Made by a program: the position numbers and the translations under genes | NCBI GenBank assembly: GCA_027422505.1 | Contig: JAPQWV010001107.1 | Span: 60,446-124,445 of the forward strand | DNA: 64,000 bases | Direction: 5' to 3' | From: Craterostigma plantagineum | Lineage: Eukaryota; Streptophyta; Magnoliopsida; Lamiales; Linderniaceae | The notes under the pieces: model-generated | What the model saw: only the letters and a program-made list of their open reading frames with translations | The model's database searches: none | Told to the model about the DNA's origin: nothing | In this document: piece after piece, positions 1 to 11,200 of the stretch | Layout of the letters: each line of letters opens with the position of its first letter | How positions within the stretch are numbered: position 1 is the first letter of the stretch

Positions 1-256
1 CTAGATGGAATGGATGGAATGAAAAGGGAGAATTTCTCCCTTGTAGTGTGTGTAGTGTGTGAAAACGATTTTAGCTTTTGATCTTTGATTACCCTTCAAA
101 GTGAGTTGGTAAAAACCTTATATACCACATTAACCCTAGGTATATTAAGGCCCAATCACTAAATAATTACAATCTAGTCCAAAGCCCAAGCTAAAGATAA
201 TTACATAATTAATTCCAAGACTTAAACTATTGACACAACTAATTAAATATCCTAAC
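1..256. other. Unassigned AT-rich sequence at window edge
   Basis: No coding potential is seen. Recognisable Copia A RNase H sequence starts abruptly at about 257, immediately after ...CCTAACA. A block ending in CA directly against interrupted retrotransposon coding sequence could be the end of another LTR inserted into element A, but its partner end and target duplication would lie outside the window, so this is only a possibility. Confidence 0.3.
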
Positions 257-1873
257 AAAGCTCTTTGCAAGTCTCCGTAACGGCAATAAACTCTGCTTCT
301 GTCGTAGACAAAGCGATACACTTTTGAAGTCTGGACTGCCAAGATACAGCTCCCCCTGCAAATGTAATTAAATAACCCGAAGTAGATTTCATCGTATCCA
401 CATCTCCGCCCAGATCTGAATCTGTATAACCAACAAGAATAGGCTCGTCAGAACCGAAACACAATCTCATGTTGGACGTACCTCGGAGATATCTCAAAAT
501 CCATTTTACAGCATTCCAATGCTCTTTTCCTGGATTAGACATGATCTACTAACAACTCCAACTGCATGAGCTAAATCGGGTCGAGCCCACACCATAGCAT
601 ACATAAGACTACCAACGGCAGATGAATAGGGAACTCGGTCCATAACTTCTTTTTCTTTCTCGTCTGTAGGGCACCGAGTCATGCTCAATCTAAGTGGGGT
701 ACTCACCGGTTTAGCTCTCTCCATGCTAAAGCGTTGCAGTACCTTTTCGATGTACTTCTCTGGAGATAACCACAACTTCTTCTCTTTCGATCACGTGTGA
801 TATTCATCCCAAGTATGCATTGATCCGGCCCGAATCCTTCATCGGAAATGCTTGCTCAAGTCCTTCTTTAACATGTAGATTCGGGATGACGAAGAACCTA
901 CAATAAGCATATCATCAACATAAAATAATAAAATGATGATATCATCATCCGGGAATCTCTGCATAAAAACACAATGGTCAGTATCATTCTTCTTATACCC
1001 TTGTTGAATCATCACAGATTCAAACTTTTATACCATTGTCTCGGAGCTTGTTTCAAACCATACAAGCTCTTCTTCAATTTGCAGACGAAATTCTCCTTTC
1101 CTTTCTGAACAAAGCCCTCGGGTTGTTCCATATAAATTTCTTCATCAAGATCACCATGAGAAAAGCAGTCTTGACATCCATCTGTTCTATATCAAAATCA
1201 AGACTCGTTGCAAGCCTGAAACAACACGGATAGAAGTCATCTTCACAACTGGCAAAAATATCTCATTGAAATCATCCCCTGCTTCTTGCTGAAGCCCTTG
1301 ACAACCAACTGGCGAAAATATCTCATTGAAATCAATCCCCTGCTTCTGGCTGAAGCCTTTGACAACCAACCTGGATTTAAATCTGGGAGAAAGCGAGTGC
1401 TCTTCATGCTTCACCTTGTAAATCACCTTTTCTTCTTACCTTTAGGAAGCTCCACCAGTTCATACGTGTCATTTACTCGTAAAGAATCCATCTCGTCTTT
1501 CATAGAAGCAATCCACTTATCTTTATTTGGACTTTGGATGGCTTCATCGTAACTCCCTGGCTCTCCTTCACTAGTAAGAAGCACAAACTCGTCGAAAGAG
1601 TAACGAGTAGAAGGTCGTCTCTCTCGTAGATCTTCTAACAGAAGATTCTGGCAAGTCACATGTGTCTCCTCCTGCTGAGCAACATCATCAGAACAATGAT
1701 CAGCGGGTGATTCTCAGCATCATCTGGATTTGGTGTGAGTAGGCGATCAAAATCAATCAAGTTGTCATTCTGAATGACTGGATTTTCTGACTTCTCGATA
1801 TCCTCAATCGTCTGATCCTCCATAAAGATAACATCACGGCTTCTGATAAGCTTCTTATCAACTGGATCATAAC
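257..1873 (-). pseudogene. Copia A integrase C-terminus, reverse transcriptase and RNase H remnant
   Basis: Minus-strand translations give, from high to low coordinate, the integrase/RT linker (with the acidic run EGEPGSYDEA), RT core (SQKQGIDFNEIFSP; YVDDMLIVG near 905-930), then RVPYSSAVGSLMYAMV and the RNase H stretch ending in ALSTTEAEFIAVTE. The pieces lie in several frames. A direct duplication of about 68 bp at roughly 1246-1375 repeats the segment around the FNEIF motif, a local defect absent from the related copy in element B. RNase H is truncated at 257. It is a non-functional relic. Confidence 0.85.
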
Positions 1874-1878
1874 ATCTG

Positions 1879-2417
1879 TGTGGAGCTTCAGACTGAATTC
1901 TAATCTTTTCTGTATCAAAGATTAATCGTGGATCGTCTTCTTATTGATTACTTGAGTGTTGATCGTTTTACTGTGTGTGAAAAACCTTCAGATAACTAAA
2001 CAATAGAAGAAGACAGAGATTACGTGGTTCGATCGTTTTGATCTACGTCCACGGCGGCAAGAAATCTTTATTGATATGAGGTGAATCTGTTACAATCGAT
2101 CTATCACAGTTACAAAGGATAACAGAGCTTTTCCTATGATAGAATAGTCGATTCAACGAAGAAGACGATGACTGTGTTTGTTTGCTTGTTTTCCCCCTCA
2201 GCTTTTATCTCGCTTTCACGCTTCTATAACCGTTCAACGAGTTAAGCTTCTTATGAAAACGTTCTTGCCAACAGCAACTCTATAAGTGGTGACTTTCCAG
2301 CAATTTATTCACAACTGCTTCGACGACTTCTCAGACTTGAACCATCTCAAGCTTTTGCTTCATTCTTCTTGCTCAGATTGTTCAGCTACAACTCTTATAT
2401 TTGAGTTTGCCCTCACA
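1879..2417 (-). repeat. 3' LTR of Copia C
   Basis: 539-bp LTR with TG...CA ends, almost identical to 6457-6993. It is the 3' LTR because the genes read toward it. The adjoining internal sequence on the minus strand is purine-rich and fits a polypurine tract. Confidence 0.93.
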
Positions 2418-2476
2418 ATTCTCCACTTCAAAATCAAATTATTTCCTTCTCCATCTTGGCCGCCCTCCCTTTGTAC

Positions 2477-3190
2477 TCAAGGAAGGTTTCGACAACCAAT
2501 CAGCCTCAAACACAACTCAAACTTAGTGCTTGAAAGAGGCTTGGTTATCATATCAGCAGGATTTGATTCAGTGCTGATTTTCTTGACTTGCACAGCTCCC
2601 TTTTCGATCACGTCTCGAATAAAATGAAATTTAACATCGACGTGCTTCGTCCGCTCGTGGTAGACACTATTCTTGGACAGCTGAATTGCTCCTTGGTTGT
2701 CACAGAAAACATCCACGTACTCTTGAGTCATGCCCAGCTCATTCATTAATCCTCTCAGGCACAGAGCCTCCTTAACAGCTTCAGTAAGAGCGATATATTC
2801 GGCCTCTGTTGAAGACAATGCCACGAGCTTCTGTAGGCTGGCTTTCCAACTGATAGCAGTCCCATATGAGGTGAATACATAGCCGGTCAGAGATTTCCTA
2901 GAGTCCAAACAGCCGGCGAAATCTGAGTCCACAAAACCACTCACTTGACCACTGATAGTGTCTGTTTTCTGATATTCAAAGACCAGCCCTCTGTTTAGAG
3001 TTCCTTTTATATACCTTAACACCCATTTCAGCACCGTCCAATGATCTTTCCTGGGATTTGACATGAATCTGCTAACCAAACTTAGAGCATACGAGAGGTC
3101 AGGCTGTGTGCACACCATCGCATACATGATAGAACCTATCACGTTCGCATATGGTATAAGCTTCATATACTCAGCTTCTTCATGAGTCAT
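2477..3190 (-). pseudogene. Copia C RNase H domain and end of reverse transcriptase
   Basis: About 237 residues are open. They include YANVIGSIMYAMV, the RNase H segment SGFVDSDFAGCLDSRKS, the catalytic-region motif ALSSTEAEYIALTEA, DNQGAIQLSKN and the end HFIRDVIEKG followed by ADMITKPL, which is typical of a Copia polyprotein C-terminus. This is the best preserved part of the element. A frame break separates it from the upstream RT. The function would be removal of the RNA template during reverse transcription, but as part of a broken polyprotein it is a relic. Confidence 0.88.
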
Positions 3191-3225
3191 TTCTTCACTT
3201 CTGTGACTTAACTTGAAGTGTGAGG

Positions 3226-3995
3226 CTATTGGGTCAGAGCCTTCTTGGCTTCACTCATATCAAACCTTTTAAGTACTCCTTCCAGATAGCTTCTTTGAGA
3301 TAAACACAACACTCTCTTGCTCCTGTTTCGAGTTATTTCAATGCCAAGAATTTTCCTAGCCGATCCCATGTCTTTCATCTCGAATTGTGCCTTGAGAGAA
3401 TTCTTTAGTTCCTGTATCTGTTTCATATCTTGGCAGGCGATAAGCATGTCATCTACGTAAAGCAACAGATACATTAAACATCCAGTCGAGCAAAGTTTAA
3501 AATAGACACAAGCATCATATTTGCTTCTGATAACCTGTTTTCTGTCATGAACTTATCGAACCTTTTGTTCCATTGCCGGGGTGACTGCTTCAAGCCATAT
3601 AAAGACTTCCTCAAAAGGCACACCTTGTCCTTGTCCTCGTCTCTTATATACCCCTCTGGTTGGCTCATGTAGATCACTTCTTCGAGCTCACCATAGAGAA
3701 ACGCAGTTTTTACATCAAGTTGCTCTAGGTGCATATCAAGTTGGTTTGCCAACGAGAGAACCAACCGTATTGATCGATGCTTCACAACCGGCGCAAAAAT
3801 CTCATTGTAATCTACACCTTCCTTTTGTGTGAAACCCCTGGCCACTAGCCTTGCCTTGAATCTTACTGAATTCTCATTCCCAGATTCACCTTTTTTCTTG
3901 AAAATCCATTTGCAGCTCACTACTTTGTGATTCTTTGGTCTTTCAACTAGTTTCCAGGTCCTATTTTGTTGTAATGAGTTCATCTCTTCGTCCAT
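3226..3995 (-). pseudogene. Copia C reverse transcriptase
   Basis: The minus-strand sequence encodes Copia RT: WKLVERPKNHKVVSCKWIFK, ARLVARGFTQKEGVDYNEIF, the LDVKTAFLYGELEE motif, SLYGLKQSPRQW and, after a frame change near 3474, the active-site segment YLLLYVDDMLIA with the catalytic pair DD. It then runs through MKDMGSARKILGIEI. The frame change and the sequence just before the active site mean that no full-length RT can be read. Confidence 0.88.
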
Positions 3996-4233
3996 AGCTT
4001 TCCTCCACTTGCTGCTTTCATTTCCTTTTATGGCTTCATGGTATGAATTAGGTTCACCATCATCTGGACTCTCAGCTGCAATGAAAGCATATGCGATTAA
4101 ATCAGCATAGCCAAATCGAGTAGGAGGTCTTATCTCCCTTCTTGCTCGATCCCTGACAAGGTTGTAATCCTCTTGATTTTCCTCAGAGTTTTGTTCCTCC
4201 TCAACTTCCCTTGTAGGCTGGATATTTCATCAT

Positions 4234-5528
4234 TTATTCAGCATTTTCATCACCATACGCAGCTGGTTGCTCCACCTCAAATTCTACAGAATTATCATTT
4301 TCTGAATTTCTGTTGTAAGAGCTGTTTCTTGCTTGTGTTTTGTAGGCCATCTCTTTCTCATTAAAGATTACATCCCTGCTAATTATGCATTTTCCCATAC
4401 CAGGCTCTATGCACCACAATTTGTATCCCTTCACTCCTTCAGGATAACCAATGAATACACTTGACAGCTCGAGCATCAAGTTTATCTTTCTTTGAGTGAG
4501 CATAAGCTGTGCAGCCGAAAACTCTGAGATGTTGCAAGCTAGGTGGATGTCCAGACCAGACTTCTTCAGGTGTCTTGAGTTTAATGGCTTTGGAGGGGCT
4601 CCTGTTTATCAAATAGACTGAAGTTACAACAGCCTCAGCCCAGAATTTCTTCGACAAACCAGCTGAAATCATCATGCACCTTGTTCTTTCTAAAATGATT
4701 CTGTTGTATCTTTCTGCCAACCCGTTCTGTTGAGGAGTGTAAGTACAGTTCTGTGTCTAGCCAGCCCTTCTTTCTTACAAAATTCATTAAACTCATTTGA
4801 GCAGAATTCAAGACCATTGTCGGTTCGAAGTTTCCTTACCTTCCTACCAGTTTCTGTTTCAACAGCAGTTTCCAGCTTTTATACTTGTTTAGTGCCTCAT
4901 CTTTCGTCTTCAATATCATCACCCATACCTTCCTTGAGTGATCATCGATTATAGACATGAAATACCTTCCCCCCGACAATGATTCTGCCCTTGAAGGTCC
5001 CCACAAGTCCGCATGAATATAATCAAGAATTCCGTCTGCAATCAACCTTCCTGAACCAAACTTCACTTTATGACTTTTTCCAAGAGTGCAGTTTTCACAG
5101 AAATCCAACCCTTTTATCTTGTCACCTCCTAACAACCCTTGCTTAGACAACTCTATAAGTCCTTTCTCACTTACATGAGCAAGTCTTTCGTGCCATAGTG
5201 ACGCTTTATCTTCACTTCTCACAGCACTTACAAAACCAGCAGCAGTAGAACCTTGCAAGAAATAAATTCCATTCTTTCTTGTTCCCCTCATGATTGTTCT
5301 TGACCCTTTGCTTACTCGGAGTTGTCCTGCCTCCACCTTGATAGTATATCCACATTCATCAAACATTCCTACTGAAATCAGGTTTCGCTTCAAGCCTGGA
5401 ACATATCGAACTTCTTTCAAGATTTCTGTACAGCCATCATGCAATTTTAGCACGACTTCACCTATACCTTGCACCTCAAGAGAATTATCATTTCCTAACA
5501 GTACAAAGCCTCCATCCATCATTCTCAA
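4234..5528 (-). pseudogene. Copia C gag-pre-integrase and integrase
   Basis: The high-coordinate part (about 4836-5528) has the GAG-pre-integrase block (LWHERLAHVSEKGL, then a zinc-binding CENCTLGKSHK) and the first part of the integrase core (HADLWGP, IIDDHSRKVWV). After a frame change near 4836 the core continues as a segment with NGLEFC-type sequence. Then come AERYNRIILERTRCMM and VYLINRSPSKAI, and LRVFGCTAYAH (4439-4720). At 4234-4503 is the C-terminal part with FIGYPEGVKGYKLW and ISRDVIFNE. At least three frame breaks are present. Confidence 0.85.
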
Positions 5529-6420
5529 CTCGTGAAACCAGTCTCACTCATGTGAAAAGAGCAGCCCGAGTCCAAGATCCATGATGTCTCAGAGGCCTTT
5601 CTTCCCACAGCTAGCACTTCAGCTGAATCATATCCGTCCAGCGTTACAGATGCTTCTGCTGCGGCCTTGTTTGAACCTTTGACCTCCTTCGATCTGTTGG
5701 GACACGTTCTCTTGATGTGCCCTTCTTCGTGACAATGATAACATTTTATCACTTTACTTTTCGATCTTGATCTCCCAAACTTCTTGCCCTTCTTGAACTC
5801 TCTCTTTTCTGATCGACCTCTCACATGCAAGCCTTCAGCCACAGTAGATTTAGACTCAATCTTGTTGTTCAGTACCTTAGAGCATATAGCTGTTTGAACG
5901 TCGTCGAGCGTTACCGCCTCTCTACCATATAGCAGTGATTCTCTAAATGTAGAATAACTCTTTGGTAAAGAACAGAGAAGAAGCAGCGCCTGGTCTTCAT
6001 CATCAAGCTTGACTCCTACGTTTTCAAGATCGAGCACCAGCTTGTTGAACGTGTCCATCTGCTCTTCGATCGATCTCTCATCGATCATCCTAAAGGAATA
6101 CAACGATTGTTTAAGATACAACCTATTTGCTAGGGATTTCGTCATATAGAGCTTCTCAAGTTTCTTCCACAGATCCTTAGCATTCTTCTCCTTCGAAACC
6201 ATTCTCAGCACCATACCACTTAGGTTAAGAATTATGGCGCTGTGAGCCTTTTGCACAAGCGATTTCTTCAGCGTATCTGCCATTGCTGCTGGCAGAGATG
6301 CTTCACCGTCCAAGGCGTCGATCAATCCTTGGTGTACGAGCAGAGCTCTCATCTTGACTTGCCATAATCCGAAATCATTCACCCCGTGAATTTATCGATA
6401 TCAAACTTAGCCGAACTCAT
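5525..6420 (-). pseudogene. Copia C gag polyprotein with CCHC knuckle and protease start
   Basis: The natural start is the ATG at 6418-6420, which reads a typical Copia gag N-terminus for 13 codons. A TGA then arises because a run of G residues near 6382 is one base short. Beyond that, 285 residues are open: a UBN2-type gag (FGLWQVKMRALLVHQG, MDTFNKLVLDLENVGV, LLLCSLPKSYSTF), a basic linker, the zinc knuckle CYHCHEEGHIKRTCP and the protease motif WILDSGCSFHM. A second frame break at about 5527 separates it from the integrase part. The single-base loss at the start is the kind of defect that could be an assembly error. Confidence 0.85.
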
Positions 6421-6456
6421 CTTTCCATGTCTTGATTCCACGCTCACCGCACCAAT

Positions 6457-6993
6457 TGTGGAGCTTCAGACTGAATTCTAATCTTTTCTGTATCAAAGAT
6501 TAATCGTGGATCGTCTTCTTATTGATTACTTGAGTGTTGATCGTTTTACTGTGTGTGAAAACCTTCAGATAACTAACAATGAAGAAGACAGAGATTACGT
6601 GGTTCGATCGTTTTGATCTACGTCCACGGCGGCCAAGAAATCTTTATTGATATGAGGTGAATCTGTTACAATCGATCTATCACAGTTACAAAGGATAACA
6701 GAGCTTTTCCTATGATAGAATAGTCGATTCAACGAAGAAGACGATGACTGTGTTTGTTTGCTTGTTTTCCCCCTCAGCTTTTATCTCGCTTTCACGCTTC
6801 TTTAACCGTTCAACGAGTTAAGCTTCTTATGAAAACGTTCTTGCCAACAGCAACTCTATAAGTGGTGACTTTCCAGCAATTTATTCACAACTGCTTCGAC
6901 GACTTCTCAGACTTGAACCATCTCAAGCTTTTGCTTCATTCTTCTTGCTCAGATTGTTCAGCTACAACTCTTATATTTGAGTTTGCCCTCACA
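6457..6993 (-). repeat. 5' LTR of Copia C
   Basis: 537-bp LTR, nearly identical to 1879-2417, ending in CA at 6993 and followed directly by the ATCTG duplication. It lies upstream of gag on the minus strand, which makes it the 5' LTR. Confidence 0.93.
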
Positions 6994-8340
6994 ATCTGTA
7001 GCCAACTCGTGATCGTCGTAGCCAAGAAAAATGCACTGTCTTGTTTTGGCATCCAACTTGATCTCTCATCTCTTGGGACATGCACAAAACACTTGCACCC
7101 GAAAACTCTCAAGTGGTCATATGAGACATCCTTACCACACCAGACTTTGTTAGGAACATCACCCTGCAATGCAACTGAAGGAGTCAAATTAATAATACGA
7201 GTAACCATATATAGAGCCTCACCCCAAATATGCTGAGGCAACTTTGTCTCTGACAGTACACATCTGACTCTCTCCATCAGTGTTCTGTTCATCCGTTCAG
7301 CTAAGCCATTCAACTGAGGAGTTTTAGGAGGTGCTTTCTGATGCCGAATACTATATCGTCGAAAATAAGCATCAAATGGTCCGCGATATTCACCTCTGTT
7401 GTCTGTTCTGATCAATGTTTTAAAACGCGCATAGCGCAACGCGTCGCGTTTCCATTCAGATAGCGCGTAGCGTAAATAGCGTAGCGTATTGCGTGAGTAT
7501 TTCGGACAAGCCACTTATTACGTTAAGAAACATAATTTAGAACAAATTATTAATCATAAGTATATTATCAAGCTTTATATAAAATTTGGGTTTAATAATA
7601 TATGTAAAAATCTTATTGTACGTATATATTACAAACAATAAAAATCTAAAAAAATTATTAAACAATTCATGTAATAAGATTTAATTGAATTTTTAAATTA
7701 ATTTCACTCTTGTGTAGTATTTAGGAAACCTAAATTTAAAAAATATAGTATTTAGAAAATGGTTCTTACGAACCGAAAAATATAAGATATGCATGTCATT
7801 TTGATCGTTGTTAAACAAAGAATAAATTAGATAAATTTATTTATTTTTATCAATTAGATTACATTAAATAATTGCTTTTTAATGTTTTTGTGGAATTAAT
7901 TTGAAAGTTCGAAAAGAAAATGGGAAAGTAAATAAAGGCATTGCCACGTCATGCCTCTATGCGTCTCTGGTCCATAAGCTTTTTTGTTTGTCAGTCCAAT
8001 CATAAAGGCATTGGCACGTCATGCCTCTATGCGTCTCAGCCTATTATGTCCGCACGCTTTTTTTCACACGCTTCATAGCGTTTTGAAGAAGATTTACGCT
8101 AATACGCGCGACAGAGCGCGCGATATTACGCTTTTGAAAACACTGGTACTGATGCACTTCAACTTCTTCCCTGTCTCTCGCTCAACAGAAACATGAAACT
8201 CAATAAAGGCGTCAAGTATCCGATCCTTTGACTTCAAAGTGCGAACCCATAACTTCCGCGAGTGATCATTAATAAATGAGACAAAGTAAGAAGCACCTCC
8301 AAACGATTTCACCTTCAAGGACCACAAAAATCCGAGTGAA
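6994..8340 (-). pseudogene. Copia A integrase core, split by a hAT-like insertion
   Basis: On the minus strand, 8146-8327 encodes the start of the integrase core (FINDHSRKLWV, ETGKKLKCIST). After the hAT-like element, 6994-7412 gives RTDNRGEYRGPFDAYFRRY, the catalytic-region PQLNGLAERMNRTLMERVR and LRVFGCKCFVHVPRDE. The reading then resumes left of the Copia C insertion at 1873 as YDPVDKKLIRSRDVIF. Catalytic Asp and Glu positions are recognisable, but the gene is disrupted twice. Confidence 0.85.
7413..8145. mobile_element. Non-autonomous hAT-like element in Copia A integrase
   Basis: A 733-bp element has imperfect terminal inverted repeats (left CAATGTTTTAAAACGC, right complement CAGTGTTTTCAAAAGC). 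An 8-bp target duplication flanks it (GTTCTGAT at 7405-7412, GTACTGAT at 8146-8153, one mismatch). The duplicated bases fall inside the integrase codons, which confirms the insertion. Both subterminal regions are packed with GCG/CGC words (such as GCGCAACGCGTCGCG) while the centre is AT-rich. It encodes no transposase. The 8-bp duplication and CA-type ends fit hAT. Confidence 0.8.
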
Positions 8341-8444
8341 CTAACTCAAGCAAAGCGTCCTTCTTGTGAGGTGGATGATGATGAAAGAAACCCGTTTCTG
8401 CTTTCCAGCTAAGCAATGCACACATCTGTCTAACTTAGTGCCTT

Positions 8445-8990
8445 TCAAGCCGGGAAGTAAATTCTTCTTGGCCAAACATCGAGCCCTTTCTCGCTGATGT
8501 GACTCAATCTCCGATGCCAAAGACTAGAAAAATACCCGCTATCAACTGCATTCACACCACTAGCAGAATTAGTGTTAAACCAATACAAATTAGAAAATTT
8601 CTTACCACGAGCCACGATCAAAGATCCTCGAGTGATCTTCCAATGTCCATCACCAAAGTGGCAAGAATAACCCTCATCGTCAAGCTTTCCAGTAGAAATG
8701 AGATGCAATCGAACATCAGGAGCATGTCTGACCTCCTTCACTATCAACTTCGAACCCAAGCCTGTGTCCAAGCAAATAGTGCCGACTCCTATCACCTCGC
8801 TAAACCATCATTGCCCGTCTTCAAGACTCCAAATCTCACGGAGTATATGATGCAAAAAATTCCCGATTAGCGTAACATGATAAGCTGCACAACTGTCCAA
8901 GACCCAACTAGTCTCGCCTTTCACAAGATTGATTCCCTCGTCGTCATAAACAATAACAAGGTTATCTGGAGTAGTGGTGGTACGCAATCA
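8445..8990 (-). pseudogene. Copia A protease and GAG-pre-integrase remnant
   Basis: Minus-strand translation shows ETSWVLDSCAAYHV (protease active-site region with a DS pair) and then, in another frame, VRHAPDVRLHLISTGKLDDE, the SLWHRRLSHISEKGL block and a degenerate zinc-binding end. This order, protease then GAG-pre-integrase, is standard for Copia. Several frame breaks are present. Confidence 0.78.
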
Positions 8991-9026
8991 TCCCGTCATC
9001 AACATTCTTCTTCGACTGTTCCTTCT

Positions 9027-9766
9027 TCAACTTATAACAATATCTCTTGATATGTCCTTTCTTCCCGCAGTGATGACACTCAAGATCCTTATATTTCGAT
9101 CTTGACTTGCTTCTTCCTCTGCTCTTGCCTCGGTTGTTAGAACTCTGGCCCGCATATCTACTTCTCCCCTATCTTCAGTAACCAACACCTCGGAAAGTGA
9201 CGAAGTACCATGCGTTTTCCTTCTCACCTCCTCATTCAAGACGCCGCTCTGACATACTCCAAGGTTACAAATCCACCAGGCGCCGAATTGGTTAATGAAA
9301 TTCTGAAACTTCCCCACGAGTCAGGAAGAGTATTTAATAGCCATAAACCGAGTACTTCCTCTTCAAACTTAATGCCCATGGCAAACAACTGATCAAAGCA
9401 TCCTTGAAACTCATTGATGTGGTCAGAACTAGACTTGCTCTCATGATATTGCAAATTCATCGCTTGCTTCAAAGAGACAGTTTATTGTTACCTGTTTTGG
9501 AAGCATACAGTGTCTCAAGCTTTTCCCACAACATCTTGGCATGTGTCTCATTCACAATATGGTTCAATACATTGTCTTCAACCCATTGCCGAATAAAGCC
9601 ACAGACTTGAAGATGCTCAAATTCCCATTCTTCATCGGTTTTTTAATCGGGCTTTGCTGTAGGGAAAACCGGAAGATGCAATTTCTTCAAGATCCTTCAT
9701 CTTGCCTTTCCACTTGTGATAATTCGTGCCGTTCAAACAAACCATTCTATTCAAATTCGCCTCCAT
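9027..9766 (-). pseudogene. Copia A gag remnant
   Basis: The likely start is the ATG at 9764-9766, which opens MEANLNRMVCLNGTNYHKWK, a TNT1-type gag beginning. Downstream pieces include MNLQYHESKSSSDHINEFQG and LLNTLPDSWGSFRISL (9236-9472), then the CCHC knuckle CHHCGKKGHIKRYCYK near 9030-9090. The pieces are in different frames, so the gene is broken. Confidence 0.8.
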
Positions 9767-9807
9767 CCTACACTGATCAAAGAATACCGACAAAACCAAC
9801 TGCAAGC

Positions 9808-9818
9808 TCTGATACCAC
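9808..9818 (-). promoter_or_regulatory. Primer binding site of Copia A (initiator tRNA-Met type)
   Basis: Read on the minus strand, the sequence beside the 5' LTR begins TGGTATCAGAG, the classical plant Copia primer binding site complementary to the 3' end of initiator tRNA-Met. It lies two bases from the LTR boundary at 9821. Confidence 0.85.
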
Positions 9819-9820
9819 TC

Positions 9821-10433
9821 TGTTAGGATCGGATGGTATAAACAAACACTCAGGCAGAATATTGGCAGCGCAATTAATCAATGCAACGAAAATAAAACGG
9901 AAATCAACACGGCGGTATAACGTGGAAAACCCCCTTTCGACGGGGTAAAACCACGGGACCAAACGATCCAAAATCCACTATCACCATGAGCAAGTACAGC
10001 GAATTACACCACAACCCAACCACAAACGAGCTATGACACCAAATCAAAGCTCCAAAAGCACCACAACTCGAAATAAGATCACAACATCAAATTCGTCACA
10101 GAAAATCGCAGCAGACTTCAAAATTCGTAACTCACAAATCACTAAACCCGACCTCGAAATGGAAATCCCTACCTGGAGAATGAAGATCAATGAGTCTTCT
10201 ACCTTCTCCTGAAATTTCAGACCAATTGGACAACGTTTGCCACTCCAAATGTGAAAAATTAGAAGCTGCCGCTGTCAGGAAAGTTGCTGAAAATTTTCTT
10301 TCTTTGTGTGGAATGAATTGATCGATCCCTTGGCTCTCTCTCTCTTTGGTAGGTGCTAGCTGCTACAACTTGGTGTTAAGTGGCTAAGAGTTGGGCTTTT
10401 ATCCACATAGTTGGGAGCCCAAATAACCCAACA
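9821..10433 (-). repeat. 5' LTR of Copia A
   Basis: 613-bp LTR beginning TGTTAGGATCGG and ending CCCAACA on the plus strand. It is homologous but diverged relative to the LTR at 10498-11109 of element B, so A and B belong to one family but are separate insertions. Confidence 0.88.
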
Positions 10434-10497
10434 ATTTTGACTAATGTTGGGCATTCGAAATATCTACGTCCACACGCTTTTGACTCTTATAATTGAT

Positions 10498-11109
10498 TGT
10501 TAGGATCGGGCGGTATAAACGAACAATAGGCAGAATATTGGCAGCACCATTAATGAACGACGCTGCGAAATAAACGTAAATCACACGGCGATATGACGTG
10601 GAAAACCCCCTTCAAATCGACGGGATAAAACCACGGGACCAAACGATCCAAAATCCACTATCATCACTTCGAGTACAACAAGATTACACCCACAACACAA
10701 CCTTAACGAGCTATGACACCAAACCGAAGCTCCGTAAGCACCACAACTCAAAACACGATCAAAAGATCAAATTTGTCACAGAAATCGCACCAGACATCAG
10801 AAAAATTCGTAACTCACAAACCGGACCTCGAATGAAAATCCTTCGGGGGGAATGAAGATCATGAGTCTTCTATCATCTCCTGAAATTTCAGGCCAATCGG
10901 ACAACGTTTGCCCCTCCAAATGTGAGAAATCCGAATCTGTCGCTGGATAGAAAAGTTGCAGAAATTATTCTTTCTCTTGGATGTATAAGGGCACGATCGA
11001 TCTTCCCTTATTGAGTAGGTGGAGATCCGATATATGCTGTACTTGATTTGGTGTTAGGTGGGCTGTGAATCGGGCTTTTGTCCACATAGTTGGGAGCCCA
11101 AACCCAACA
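10498..11109 (-). repeat. 3' LTR of Copia B
   Basis: 612-bp LTR with TG...CA ends, related to 9821-10433. The internal side has, on the minus strand, the purine-rich stretch GTGAGGGGGGATAT directly before the LTR, fitting a polypurine tract. Confidence 0.88.
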
Positions 11110-11200
11110 AATATCCCCCCTCACGACTATGTGGAGAAAATCGCCAAACCGGCGATCGTACAACAAGCTTCAAACTTCGATCTCACCAATGACTTAGTCA

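Larger units (their letters stand above)
1879..6993 (-). mobile_element. Copia LTR retrotransposon C, nested inside Copia A
   Basis: This 5.1-kb Ty1/Copia element has two near-identical LTRs (1879-2417 and 6457-6993) with TG...CA ends. A perfect 5-bp target duplication ATCTG flanks it at 1874-1878 and 6994-6998. The host element's integrase reading continues across the duplication, so the insertion into A is directly visible. The internal region encodes gag with a CCHC knuckle, protease, integrase, RT and RNase H on the minus strand. A polypurine stretch lies next to the 1879 LTR. The reading frame is broken at least at about 6382, 5527, 4836, 4500 and 3474, so it is probably not autonomous. 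Confidence 0.95.
257..10433 (-). mobile_element. Copia LTR retrotransposon A (interrupted, 3' end missing)
   Basis: A Ty1/Copia element reads on the minus strand. Its 5' LTR is at 9821-10433 and a primer binding site complementary to initiator tRNA-Met lies beside it. Gag, protease, integrase, reverse transcriptase and RNase H follow in Copia order toward low coordinates. Two later insertions split it: Copia C (1879-6993) and a hAT-like element (7413-8145). Integrase coding resumes in register across the C insertion. RNase H stops at 257, so the 3' LTR is absent. The translated domains resemble the TNT1/Tork type. The coding region has many frame breaks and is not expected to be active. Confidence 0.9.
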
